NCBI GenBank assembly: GCA_026874595.1
Contig: CM049308.1
Span: 44,029,327-44,093,326 of the forward strand
Direction: 5' to 3'
Source of the DNA: Sipunculus nudus
Taxonomy: Eukaryota > Annelida > Sipuncula > Golfingiida > Sipunculidae
Length of the DNA: 64,000 nucleotides
Numbering within the stretch: position 1 is the stretch's first letter; the number at the start of each line of letters is the position of its first letter. Shown here in pieces: positions 36,580-48,229 of this stretch. The notes under the pieces were generated by a model. That model saw nothing but the letters and a program-made list of their open reading frames with translations. It did not search any database and was not told the DNA's origin. Made by a program: the position numbers and the translations under genes.

Positions 36580-36967
36580 GCCCTCAACTTATAGGCTGAT
36601 GGGCTATTATCATCCCCCAAGCTGTCTGCCTGTCCGTCTGTCTGTCCGTCTGTCTGTCTGTCCGGGGTCTGTCCGTCCTGCATCTGTTAACTTTCACCTT
36701 GTGAGCAGAAAATCTCTAAAAGGATTCACCGTTGGAATTTTATTTCATTAGTGAAGATGTATATCATCAAAATCTTGACTAGTCAAGTTCGAAGATAGGT
36801 GACCTTGACCCATTTTTCTACATTTTAGAGCTGATTATAGAAAAACACTCAGAAGCTTATATCTCAGGAACCATTGTGTGGATTTTCACAAAACTTACTA
36901 TGATCATTTGGACTGATGGTCAGTATGTGCTGCACAATTTTGGTTGTGCCACCTGCGATTTTTGATT
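36580..36967 (+). repeat. Family D element start
   Basis: AGCCC-TCAACTTATAGGCTGAT-GGGCT hairpin, then ATTATCATCCCCCAAGC, then a CCGTCTGT microsatellite (36625-36680) and a body typical of these repeats (CACCTTGTGAGCAG, ATATCTCAGGAACCATTG). Family A starts at its end. Confidence 0.65.
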
Positions 36968-39900
36968 TTTAGCTCAGCTGACTATAAGTCATCTGAGCTA
37001 TAGTCGTGGTCCATTGTCCGTCGTCTGTCCGTCCGTCCGTCCGTCCGTCCGTCCGTAGATGTGGCACGTTTTGAAACCGTAAGACCTAGGAATCCAAAAT
37101 TCAGCATAATGTTAGATGTCCCCAAGATCTCCTACCAAGCCGAAAACTGGGTCTTTGCTACTTCATTCCTTTGAGAAATTAAGGAAAAACCTCAATTTTT
37201 TATTAAAATCCTATTTTCACACTTCAGGACTGCCTAATATCAAAACCACTCATCTGGTTTTCTTCATATTTACCATAAATATTCCTCTATATCGTTCCTA
37301 TGTACATGCCAGATATTAAGTCAGTATTATATAATTTAAAAAAGTTATGGGCCCAAACATAATGGACTTTGTTAAAAAATCAGGAAGATATTTGGTCACT
37401 TAAGACCAAAAGTGTCAAAGGTAGGGACTTTTTTTCTAGTAATACAACTTTAATTAATCAAAATTTAAATGTATACCAAAAATTAGATCAAAATCTGTTA
37501 AATTTTTTAAATATTGGCCTAAATATAAAATTGGTACCTTAAATTTTGCCCAACTTTGGCCATGGCACGTTTTTTTCCTGAAAGTACTGTGGATTTAATT
37601 TTCACAGCATGTACACATAAGGATTTAATATGTTAAAATCTGGAATTTGAAAATAAAAGCTGCAAAATTAGGTTAGTTATTGAATTTTTTTGGAGGCTCT
37701 TGTTGTATTCCCTTACATTGTCAAGCAGTCCACTTTGATGACTGTAGGTCATTCAGTGCACATCTCTATGCTCCCCAGGCTGTTGGCATAATTTTAGATG
37801 TCCCCAAAATCTTACCATACCGAAAATTTGGTCATTAGGACTTCGTTCCTTCGAGATATTAAGGAAAAAAACTCTGTTTTCCATAAAAAAAGCCATTGTT
37901 ACACTTCAAGGCTGCCTAATATCAAAACCACTGATCTGTTTTTGATTGTATTTAGTATTCACATTCTTTCATACATTTTCTATGAACATTCCAAAAATTA
38001 GGTCAGTATTGGGTATTATTTTGAAGTTATGGGCCAAAACATAATGCAGTTTTTTAAAAAATCAGGAAATATATTTACTCACCTAACATGAGAATTGCTG
38101 AACCTAGAGACTTTTTTTCAGGAATATAACTTTATTTAATCAACATTCAATTGTTTACCAAAAATTAGATCTGAATTTTGCAAATTTTTCAAGTTATTAG
38201 CATAAATAAAAAATCAATACCTTAAATTTTGTCCAACTTTTGCACTGTTGATTTAATTTTCACAGCATATATATACATAAGGATTTAATCTTTTAAAATC
38301 TGAAATTTCAAAGAAATTGATTGGAAAGAATAGTTTTTATTCATGTTTTCATACACCATGTCAAGTGTTGTTTACATCTAGCCCACCTAGTAGTACAGCC
38401 TTCACTTGCATTATGTAACCCTTCCCAGGCAGCTTGCCTTGGCTCAGCTTGGCCACTACCAGCAGGCTTCCCCTCTGCCCTGCACTCCCCAGATGGTGGA
38501 TAAACTAGATGAATCATATTATTTTCTGTATTTGATTCATTCTTATTCTAGGCAATGCTACATTTTAGATTTTGTACTGTACCACCAGGGTTACAATGAT
38601 TAAAGTGTACATTTAATTGTGTCGACAAAGTGGTGTATTGCTATGAAAGTGTGGATGTTCATCAGATAAGTAATTCCTTACTTCAGAAGAGTAAAAACTT
38701 CACCAGGTGTGAAATTGACTATTAATTCCAGTAATAAATTTAAACTGGGATAGTAATTGGCACAATGATATTGTTTGTCCCTCATTCAACCAACAGTGTG
38801 TATACATTATTTGAAAAGATGTTTTATTTTATCAAATTAACTTTTATTTTATTTTGGTGAATAAAATTAAGCATGTACTGAAAACTCCATTGTGCAAAAC
38901 TTTTTAATAGTGATTCAAGGAATATTCTTGTAGATGCCATGTTGTGGCATTATTTTCTTTTAAATTCAGTTTAAACATTTATGATTTAAAAATAATAAAA
39001 TATATGTGTATGCATAATATGACCCAATATGAGCTACACTCTGGATATATGATGATTGCAACTTTTGCAACAATTCTAATATTTTAACTTATAGTTTTAG
39101 TTTTTTACTCTGTATATATAATGATTGCAGTTTTGCAACAATTCTAATATTTTAACTTATATTTTCAGGTTTTTTTATTAAAAAATTATAAAACCTGTAA
39201 ATAAAAAAATGATTCAGATAAGAACTTCTTAATGGAAAAAGTGGATATGCTTAAAAAAATAGGATTATATATAAACTTAAATGCATTATTCCCTTGAAAG
39301 TGAAATAAAGGTATTAGTCCATTCTGTCCACTTGCCTGTCCATCTGTAAATTTTCATATGCATTCCAGTATTTCAAAATTTTACTGTTTTTCTTCATGAC
39401 AGTCTTGTCAGAGTATTAGTTTTCAATCATATATTTAGAACTTTACTGTAACCAAGTAGGAGGGCCCCTTTCTTCTTAGCTTTTCATATTCTTATGTAAA
39501 TGAAAAACATTACAATAAAATATTTCTACATCCATCTTCGTGCTGCCCTCACTTTTCCCTTCTCCGAACCCCATCCCAAAGTCAGCCTCAGTAAGCAAGA
39601 ACAAGTTGAATCAGATATATTCATACTTTAATATTTAGTATAACTATTCGTCCATAGGTACCTATGTACATGCCAGAAATTATGTCAATATTGTGTAATA
39701 TGTAGACATAGTGGGCATCACAATAATGTACCTTGTCAAGACTAAAGAGATTTTGTGTCAAACAGTCACAAATTCATAAATCACTTCATCAGCATAGTTA
39801 ATCATAACATCATATCTGTCAAATTGAAAGCTTGCAGACTAACATACACTTTAGATCCTTCAACAAATAGCCTTATCATCATTCTACTACTGCTTATTAC

Positions 39901-40167
39901 TGCTGTCATTACATTCATATTTGCTCAGATATATCACAGTTTTCAACCCCTTCTAAATAAATAAAAATAAACCACTATATTTTAATCTATTAATCCATCA
40001 GTCAGGTAATTTCTTTTATCATTTACTCACATATTACATTACATACCTTTATAATAGCCCAATATGTCCATGATATTCATAAGCTTACTCGATATAGTAT
40101 CACAGTGGAGAAACATTTATAGTCCAATCACGATCAGCTGAGCGCCGTGACCAATGGGTCCCTTGTT
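36968..40167 (+). repeat. Family A composite, 5' and 3' termini present (3.2 kb)
   Basis: The 5' hairpin is at 36971-36999, with a (CCGT)n tract at 37027-37056. The 3' terminus CAGCTGAGCG plus GACC-AATG-GGTC plus CCTTGTTT is at 40135-40167. The body appears twice: 37060-37793, then a restart at TTTTAGATGTCCCC (37793) running to about 38500. The remaining 38500-40130 is AT-rich with near-identical 40-bp direct repeats at 39060-39100 and 39120-39165. No coding capacity. Confidence 0.7.
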
Positions 40168-40909
40168 TTAAAAGCTTTTAAAATTTTAGATTTATGATTT
40201 AAGTTATTCATCAGTCCAGGCAATGTTACAATCATGGATATTCAGCTCTCTGTGGCTATATAAAGACAACTGTACGTGGATTATAAATTATTGGTATCCC
40301 TACTCAACTTAATTCAAGAATTTGCAATCATTGAGATACATCTGTATTTTAATTTTGCATTCAGTATGCATCCGTAATAATTTTACATATATTCCTGATT
40401 TCTTTTTTTATAAAAAGTCAGCTGAAAAGCATTTTATATTGGGAAAATAAATTTCAAAGCTATTTCAAGTAGGGACCACTTTTGTGTACAGATGGCAGCA
40501 CTTGGTTTACCATTGGCAGATTGCCAGTGCCTTGATGTTGGCCATTAGCCAAGATGATGTCAGCTCTATAAATAGTTTTGGCACAGTGCCAGGATTGGAA
40601 GAAGTGCAGCCAGGTATAGATCAAGAGTTCAGTCAGTGCAGTAGCTGCATTCTATTTATAGCTTTGGAAGACTGCTCACTGCATCATATTTGGCACCAAA
40701 GTTCAGCCTGAATCTATTTATAGCTTTGGCAGACTGCCAACTGTGTCAGATTATGCAATAGGTCAAGAGTTCACTCAGTGCAGACAAGTACAGGTCAAAA
40801 GTTCACTCAGTCTAGCCAGGTGCAGGTCAAGAGTTCACTCAATGCAGTAGCTTGAGGCAGCAATTTATCACAGGTCACTCGGGGGCAACTGCCTTACTCA
40901 CCTAAGCCT
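40168..40909. repeat. Degenerate short direct repeats
   Basis: AGGTCAAGAGTTCACTCAGT-like blocks (40617, 40762, 40795, 40828) and TATTTATAGCTTTGG-AGACTGC (40653, 40715) recur irregularly. No gene. Confidence 0.6.
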
Positions 40910-41403
40910 TGTCAGCCCAGTGCATCATACTCTGGTGGTGCCACCAGGTGGTGACTTTTGCAGTGTATGCGCCTGCTTTTTCTAAGGAGGGGTTTGCCAT
41001 ATCAGTCTGACATTGGGCATATTTATATATCCCTTCTTTGTATATAAGACTGGTGGTACCAGGCTACCAGCTACAATCATTGTATCCGCCAAAACAATGT
41101 TTTGCGGATACTATGTTTTCAGTTGGACACCGACGCTGCCGCCATCGCCACAGAGGTTTTTTCGGAGAACTCCTCCATAACCACTGGGCAGAATTTTTTA
41201 AAATTCGGAATTATGATCGGTCACATGTGAACAGCGGTGCCCTCATTTTTGGTTGACCTCTGACCTTTCCTCTCTGCCCAGCATCCATTTGTGCGTCTGT
41301 TTCCACACATATACTCGGGAACCATTTGACCGATAAGGCTAAAGATTCTGCACAAATGTAGCCCTTGGAAAGCTCTATAACATACACTAAAAATGGTGGC
41401 TCC
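40910..41403 (+). repeat. Family B remnant with an embedded family C hairpin
   Basis: CTGGTGGTGCCACCAGGTGG, TAAGGAGGGGTTTGCC and CTGGTGGTACC landmarks. A family C hairpin (GTATCCGCCAAAAC / GTTTTGCGGATAC, 41082-41111) and its body (GAGAACTCCTCCATAACCAC) interrupt it. At its right edge, ACACTAAAAATGGTGG is cut by the hAT-like element at 41404. Confidence 0.75.
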
Positions 41404-41811
41404 TAGGGCTGTATTAATACATCTATATATCGATACGAATCGATACGCGACGTCGATACGATAACCGAAATGCGTTGCATGCTGTATCAGTCGTATCGAT
41501 GTAAAACATTGATTGCTAACGAATAGGGATGTGACTCGAAGTTTAAATATAACCTTGATGATTTATAAAGCTAAATGCACTGTATATTTGTTGTTTTGCC
41601 TTTAATGACTTGATAAGAAATGTTTATTTGCATGCACGTCAGTTCTTCCATGAAAAGCAGGTGCATGTAAGCGATAATAGGAAAATGATACTGACTTTCC
41701 TCTTTATTAATGAAATCGATATTCACATCACATTTTGCTACTAGGAACAAGGTACATTCACGTCTATATCCTATATACTATGTGTGTGTGACACTTGTTC
41801 GCTTTATGATA

Positions 41812-43134
41812 CAGTGAAACCTTGGGCTGCAGGCGGACACCCTGCGTGCCTAACGGACACTCTTTGGGCCGACGGAGCGTTTTTACTACTTTTAAACCCC
41901 ATTAAGGCCCGGCCACATCGAATGCTGCGCTGCCCTGCAAAGCGCTGCAAATAAACGGCTGAGCATTTTTGAGGCGCTGCAAAGCTGAAAGTTGAACATT
42001 TTTCAGCTTTGTTTTGACAGGCTGCACAGCACGTTGTGGCCTTTAGGGTGGACACCCCCACTATTCGGGACATTGGACACTTTTTTGTCCGCTCAATGGC
42101 AAAATCACCCCGGCGAACGGACACCCAAGCGGCCATCCTGATCGAAGTCGGCAAAAATGCTTTGAAATTGCAAATATGGTCTGCTTCTGGTACGCCTTAT
42201 ATATCACTTAAATGTTCTCATTATTTAGGCATACTGCCATGACTATAAGACCAGGGTAGTTTTACTCAAGTTACCTTATTTTTCAGCTAGAACATTCATT
42301 TATGTATCATTTTATCAATAGCAGTCCCCCCCCCAAAAAAAAAAATGACGGAATTAACGAAGATTCTATTGTGCCGAGCTCTCAGTGAAGCAACATATGA
42401 AGCAACATATTTATTCTGTATTTGGGCCACATTATTCTATCACAGATCCAGAAGCAAGAATAATGACTAATCTGTTACACACCCAGACGATAACAGTCAT
42501 GAGTCATGACCTTTCACCTGGGGTGAGGGCTCAGTGATAACAACCAATCCCCGATCCTGTAACATTTGCATCACAGAAATCAATCCCAACTACCAATTAT
42601 AAGGCATATATGATATCATGCATTGTTTCATCATATTTGCTTACGCTCCAAGAAGATTTTCACAAAACTTGAATGAGATGTCAGAAATTAATTTATGTCA
42701 TAACCGATTCTTTTATTATCACGGAGAGTGAGTAATTGAGAAATTTTACAGACCCAGTGCAGAAATGTATATGTCGAGACGAGTAAGTCCTGTTGATGTC
42801 AATTAATGTAAAAATATTATTTTGATAATAGGTAATGACGATAATGTTCCAGTTAATATGAAAAGCCTCCTTCAAAAATAAAATAAAAATAAATAAATAA
42901 ATAAAAGGCAACAACCGGTAGCATTAAATTTTATTCACATGTAACATATATTTAAGTTTTAATATTAAAGGAAAAATACCGGTCTTTTATGGTTGATAAA
43001 ATCCCATACTTGGGTCTCCAAAATGTTGCCGCAGCCAGACCTCCTGGGCCCGACCCCTCCGCATGGGCGGACACCCCGCTACATCGAAAAAATTGTCCAG
43101 TCCCGTAACTGTCCTCCCCAGAGGGGTTTCACTG
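41812..43134. mobile_element. pogo/Tc1-like element (1.3 kb) nested in the hAT-like element
   Basis: Ends CAGTGAAACC and GGTTTCACTG, both flanked by TA (41810-41811 and 43135-43136). Sub-terminal GGCGGACACCC occurs in both ends in opposite orientation. This is the layout of non-autonomous pogo/Tigger elements. No transposase frame. Confidence 0.75.
41905..42042. mobile_element. Harbinger-like MITE (138 bp) nested in the pogo-like element
   Basis: AGGCCCGGCCACA at one end, TTGTGGCCT at the other, flanked by TTA on both sides (41902-41904 and 42043-42045), the TWA target of PIF/Harbinger elements. GCTGCGCTG/GCTGCAAA repeats inside. Confidence 0.55.
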
Positions 43135-43249
43135 TATATCATTTTATCTCTTTTTTTATTTTCGCAGCCAGTCATAGGTTACTTGAAACTCCCACGTTTC
43201 ACATCAGACGTAAAATAAATGGTTAAAGCCTGGGGACTAATTCTGTTCA

Positions 43250-44034
43250 CACAGGAGATTGACTAACTCCAAAAAAAAGCTATAAGAATTATCACAAATA
43301 GCAAATACAATGCCCACAGTAAACCGATTTTAAATTATTAAAAATCCTTAAAATTAATGACATCTTCAGGCTAAATATATTAAAATTTTACTATTATAAC
43401 TGCCATGAATCGCTATCAGAATATTTACAAACATTTAATTTTTCAACAAGGACCATGACACACGAACATGACACAAGACATAAAGATACCCTTGTTACAA
43501 ATAAAACCAGACCTAAGATAGCAGACAGCTGTCTGAGAAACATAACATCAAAAGTCATAAATATAACCGACTAAATCATTGTTGACAAAATGTTCACTCA
43601 TAGTCTTCAAAGTTTGATTTGCTACATCGTACAACATTTTATAAATTATTATAAAAAAAAATGCCTTCAGATAAACTGCTACATCTGTAACAGAAATTAG
43701 TCTAAGCCATAAAAAAATTGTTTTAATCAATAACAAACTATAATTTCAGTAATTCAAGTTGTAAATCTTCCCAGTTTTTTTTTTACAAATTTCCTCATTA
43801 AATCATATAGTCTCAAATATTAAGAATGCATAATCATTTAACCTCCATATTTATGTACAATTTCTCTCTCTCCATGTTTCATGCACAGGGGGCTGTTGTA
43901 TGGGCGGATTAAAATCCTTAACAACAGTCCATAGACATAATAAATACAAACATATTGACAAACGTACTGAATATATTTTGTATGGATACTTTACTTTTAT
44001 GTCGAATAAAATATTCTCTCTCTCTCTCTCTCAC
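43250..44034 (+). pseudogene. LINE reverse-transcriptase C-terminal fragment and 3' end
   Basis: 43275-43320 reads KAIRIITNSKYNAHSKPILN, the conserved region after the RT domain in Jockey/CR1-like LINEs (KKAxRIIxxxxYxAHxxPLF). After a one-base shift at about 43335, LKILKINDIFRLNILKFYYY and HDTRHKDTL follow, to a stop near 43575. An AT-rich 3' UTR leads to GTCGAATAAAATATTC and a TC repeat (44013-44031). Truncated at the 5' end, frameshifted and dead. Confidence 0.65.
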
Positions 44035-44241
44035 TAATGGATTCATATTGTGTATTTTATGACACAAAAAATAAAGCCTATGATCTTTCCCTTCAAAAGT
44101 AATAAAATTGTTTGTGGGGGGGGGGGTAGATTTAGATAGATTTTGATAATTAAAATCAACTGGTCTGTTAATTTATTTAATATCAAGCTTAAGCTGCTCA
44201 ACTTGGGTGCATAGCATACGGAATGTGTGGTATATTAAAAT

Positions 44242-44243
<2 letters not shown>

Positions 44244-44285
<42 letters not shown>
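44244..44285. repeat. AT microsatellite
   Basis: Pure (AT)n tract inside the hAT-like element. Confidence 0.95.
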
Positions 44286-44288
<3 letters not shown>

Positions 44289-44419
44289 AAGAAACAGAGC
44301 TTTTATTAAGAAATGATAAACAAAGAGAAATGAAGGGTATCGTCAATACGTATCGGTATCGAATTAGCTGTATCGCGATATGTATTGTACCGGACAAGGC
44401 GGACCAATACCCAGCCCTA

Positions 44420-44586
44420 GTGGGGCCACCTGCAACCATTTTTGCACAGCGTCCATCTGTTCATCTGCCTTGGGATAAAAACACTCCTATCTCTGCATTG
44501 GTTGGACTTATCCATCTGAAATTTTGCATGTGTATACATCATGGACAGCTTTCTTGATTTTATGACAGGTGGCGCCACCTACATTC
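44420..44586 (+). repeat. Family B piece between two insertions
   Basis: CCACCTGCAACCATTTTTGC, CCTTGGGATAAAAACACTC and CAGGTGGCGCCACCTACATT continue the unit interrupted at 41403 and lead into the next insertion at 44587. Confidence 0.85.
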
Positions 44587-46170
44587 CAGTGTTCTCCACT
44601 AGAAATTCTGATAGGCTGGTGGTAAGCACGGTGGAACCAGGCCTGGTGCTTACCTGTTGCGTGTCAAGCATTTTTTATTGTCTGATTAAAAATTTAATCT
44701 GCATGGCTTTTTATGCATGTAAGAACATTGAGAGCAGGAGGAAGGGCATGTATAATTTAATTGTATAAGCTGTCATAAGAACAACCAATAAAATGCAAAT
44801 ATTTATTGTATCAGCCACACTTAAAGACCAGCTGTTATGACAGCACACTGAGTGAATATACTTTCTAGAAGCCACAGTCAGAATATGTATCAATGTTAAC
44901 CAATATCCATGCCAACAGGCATTGTGTAATTAAAAAGCAGTTAGGGACCCAGGGAGTTGTGGCTTCTCTTACTGTACAGCAGTGGGCTGTCTTATACCCA
45001 TCCAGTAACCTGTAGTGGTGGGCCGATCATCGATTTTTTTCGAAAGTCAGTTGGTTTGCTGCGACTTTCAAGCGCTCGATTACGAAAGGCAACTATGGAT
45101 TACATCATACTCATGATTGTTTTTACCAGAATGTCTTTGAGTTATAGGAAAAAATTACAAAAAAAAACAACATTCCGCGATTCATATAGTCTGTGTTCCC
45201 AAATAACCTGCGTATATAACTGAGTATGACACGGTAGATGAGAGAACGGAGGACTTATTCAACCTCTATGAACTGGCAGGGAGCTGCAGAATTAGCGGAG
45301 AGTTTTCTAACAAGATGTTCATTGCAAAATATGGGCGGTATGGAGTTAAAATGCTCCATAATGCTCCAGGTCTATGCCAATTTTGCAAGATTCTCTTAGA
45401 AATAATCTCCTCAACTGATGTCACGTGTCGCTGCCGCATGAGTAATTATATTTTTAGCTTTCAATTACTTATTTTTTAATTTTTACCAAAAATTATATGG
45501 GCCTGTAATTTTTCTGGAAGGCCTGTGAAACCAGTATGCATGTCGGCAGTCATCATAATTGTTATAAAATGAAAGTCCTGGTAGTGAAGTTAAAATGATA
45601 CGCGGGAGTATTCATGAGGGCCAGCAAATAGAAGTCCTGGACTGTGATTTATTTCTTGATTACTATAATTAATTAAAATGAAACTTTGAAAAGCACAGCT
45701 TAATGATAAAAGGAAAATATAAAAAAGGCAAAAACTTCTTTTCGTCAGGTAGAATTCCTAAGACATGCGGGCTGGGTTAAAAGAGTACAGTTTCCCAGAT
45801 AATTGCTCATTTCTTTACATTTGTCTGAACCGATTAATAATCGATCATCAATCGGTTTGCCCAAACCGATGATCGATTATGAAAAAGGAACCTACTCCCA
45901 CCACTAGTAACCTGATGTCACTGGCTGTGATGATAAGATCCCAGCACTGACACCAGCTTAATTACTCCAGGCGAACAATCACTCAGCAAGATCCCTTGTA
46001 GGGTGAGTCTGTAAGGCCAGTTCTTGTTACCCCTGACCACTGTATGTCTGGTAAGGGCAGGGAAAGGGTGGCGGGGACAGATGAAAGAGTGGCGGGTAAC
46101 ATTATAGGCTGGCGGTGAGACATGAAAGGCTGGCGGTGCGCCAGGCTATATTAACTAGTGGAGAACCCTG
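44587..46170. mobile_element. TIR element (1.58 kb) inserted in family B
   Basis: Ends CAGTGTTCTCCACTAG (44587-44602) and CTAGTGGAGAACCCTG (46155-46170), inverted with one mismatch. Flanks CATTC (44582-44586 and 46171-46175) rejoin the family B unit (CACCTACATTC..AAATTTACGCTGCAG). GGCTGGCGG motifs lie inside the right end. A hAT (45013-45906) sits in it. Superfamily undecided; a 5-bp duplication is unusual for hAT. Confidence 0.7.
45013..45906. mobile_element. Non-autonomous hAT element with perfect 8-bp target duplication
   Basis: TAGTGGTGGG (45013-45022) and CCCACCACTA (45897-45906) are exact inverted termini. GTAACCTG flanks both sides (45005-45012 and 45907-45914). Sub-terminal CGATCATCGATT and GATGATCGATTA are further inverted motifs. 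Open frames inside are short and lack transposase features. A fragment of the same family is at 52264-52370. Confidence 0.92.
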
Positions 46171-46872
46171 CATTCAAATTTACGCTGCAGACATTCAAGC
46201 TCATATCTCAGGAACCATTTGACCGATCAGGCATACATTTTGCATGTTTATAGATCTCACATAGCTCTTTATCATACGCAAAAGCGGTGGCGCCACCTGC
46301 AAACATATTTGCACAGCGTCCGTCTGTTTGTCTGCCGTGGGCTAAAATCATTCATATCTCAGTAGTGGTTTGACTTATTTGCCTAAAATTTGCATGTTTA
46401 TACATCTTGGATAGCTTTCTGGATTTTTTGGCAGGTGGCGCCACCTACATTTATGTATATAGTGCAGACATTCAGGCTTATATCTCAGGATTGATTTGAC
46501 ATATCCCCCTGAAATTTTGCATGTGTATAGATCTCACATATCTCTTAATCATACACAAAATTGGTGGTGCCACCTGCAACCATTTTTGCACAGCGTCCGT
46601 CTGTTCGTCTGCCTTGGGATAAAAACACTCATATCTCTGCATTGGTTTGACTTATCCACCTGAAATTTTGCATGTGTATACATCATGGACAGCTTTCTTG
46701 ATTTTATGACAGGTGGTGCCACCTTCATTAACGTTTAAGCTGCAGACATCCAAGCTCATATCTCGGGAACCGTTTGACCAGTTGGGCCAAAATTTTGCAT
46801 GTGTATAGATCTCACATAGCTCTTAATCATACACAAAATTGGTTGGTGCCACCTGCCACCATTTTTGCACAG
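46171..46872 (+). repeat. Family B tandem repeat (2.5 units, 277-280 bp period)
   Basis: GCAGACATTCAAGCTCATAT-type unit starts near 46185, 46462 and 46742. Each unit is two related halves, one ending GGTGGCGCCACCTGCAA, the other CAGGTGGCGCCACCTACATT. Confidence 0.9.
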
Positions 46873-47300
46873 CGTCCGTTTAGTGTTTAGTACTTGCATT
46901 TTTCATATACATGTTACACATGTTCTTGAAAAGTGATGGTCCAGCATTGAAGCATTATATCTGGTGTAATCTCATTGCACAGGTTCGCATAAGGCCTGTA
47001 GGCTTTGTTAATAATTGTTTACAGGAGAAAGAAAACAATTTCAGGAAATATATTTGGGAGGTACAAATTTATTATAAAAGGAAGAAGCTATTTTTCGTGT
47101 TAATACGACATGCTTTATAGGTGAATGGGCCCCCCTTTAAATTTGTGAAATTGTATACTTAGATTCTCAACAATTTTGTTTGACTGAAACTGAATAAATA
47201 CTCATGAGATACAATTTACATGATAAAACTGACAAAATGGTGTATACTTGTAGCATCAGAACAAGTCACTCCATTTCCAAATGTAAATTATTTAAATTGA
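46873..47300. repeat. Dispersed repeat shared with 33590-33745
   Basis: TTTACAGGAGAAAG, AAGGAAGAAGCTATTTTTCG and GGTGAATGGGCCCC repeat the 33.6-kb segment in the same orientation. No gene. Confidence 0.7.
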
Positions 47301-48060
47301 CATAAGTCCTCATTGCTATATAGTATGATTTTATCAAAATCCCTCATAACCATGGTTCCTTTGTCTAAACCAGTTGGTTGTTATACCTACAATAGGTATT
47401 AAGAAGAATTAATTTTGTTTTGAAACTGATTTAAAAAATTAAAGTGTATGTATGTTCCGCCAGTGAATAAGAGAATCATTCTTTGATTAAACAGTAAAGT
47501 CAAACTAGTCTATATTACTACTTAACGGATCAAGCTGACCTTATAAATTGTATTGCATACCTGATGACCATGACCTTAAACCAAGTTACTAGGCTTTGAG
47601 AACCACTTTATCTGAAACTCACTTAAGTATTCTCCCATTGAAACTATGATATTGTGTCAGAATAAAATATATAGAGAGATTTCGTGCAAAAACAGGCTAT
47701 CATCTTCTTTTAAGGCCTTGAAGTGACCTTGACCTTCGGCCTTGATTTTGACCTTAGATGGCCATGAAATTCTGCCTATCATGTCGGCCATGCTTGACAA
47801 CATATAACTAGATACCAAGATCATCCAAATCTGCCATGGCATTCCAGAAATATTTTGATGCGAAGGTTGCATGGCATGATTGTGGCAAATCACTGATATA
47901 GGGGTAGGGGTTGGCTTTTTTTGAGCTGCAGGGCATAAATACCGTGTGCCACTTAAGACTGCCATTTTCTAATGTCCCAAAGTATACTTCAACGGAAAAT
48001 AAACCTATGATTAACAAGAAAATTTTGCAATTAAATCGATGTATCCCTAGGACTATGTTT
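47301..48060 (-). repeat. Family C element, inverted copy of 34125-34850
   Basis: On the minus strand it repeats the order GTATACTTTGGGACATTAG, the GCAGCTAAAAAA-CCAACC block, TGCCATGCAACCTT and GGTCAAGGTCACTT. The 5' hairpin is not kept. The adjoining 48060-48230 holds the GAGAACTCCTCC block also seen after the 41.08-kb hairpin. Confidence 0.8.
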
Positions 48061-48229
48061 TTGACGGGGTTTCACCACTGCGGCCGTTGCGTTCGTTTCT
48101 GGAGAACTCCTCCTTACCGGACAGATTTTTCCAAAACTTGTGAACTGGTGCCTAACCAATTGGCCTTGACCTCTGACCTTTCCTCTCTGCCCAGCGTCCG
48201 TTTGTGCGTCTGTTTTCACACATAAACCC

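Larger units (their letters stand above)
41404..44419. mobile_element. hAT-like element (3.0 kb) inserted in family B
   Basis: Terminal inverted repeats TAGGGCTG (41404-41411) and CAGCCCTA (44412-44419), both followed inward by CGATAC-rich sub-terminal sequence. Flanks are GTGGCTCC (41396-41403) and GTGGGGCC (44420-44427), an 8-bp target duplication with two mismatches. Removing the element rejoins a family B unit (AAAATGGTGG..CCACCTGCAACC). No transposase is visible; the interior holds a pogo-like element and a LINE fragment. Confidence 0.8.

Noticed and set aside
41804-42154. 116-codon minus-strand frame, Cys/Ala-rich
   Set aside because: It spans the end of the pogo-like element and the nested MITE, so it is a composite of two non-coding elements.
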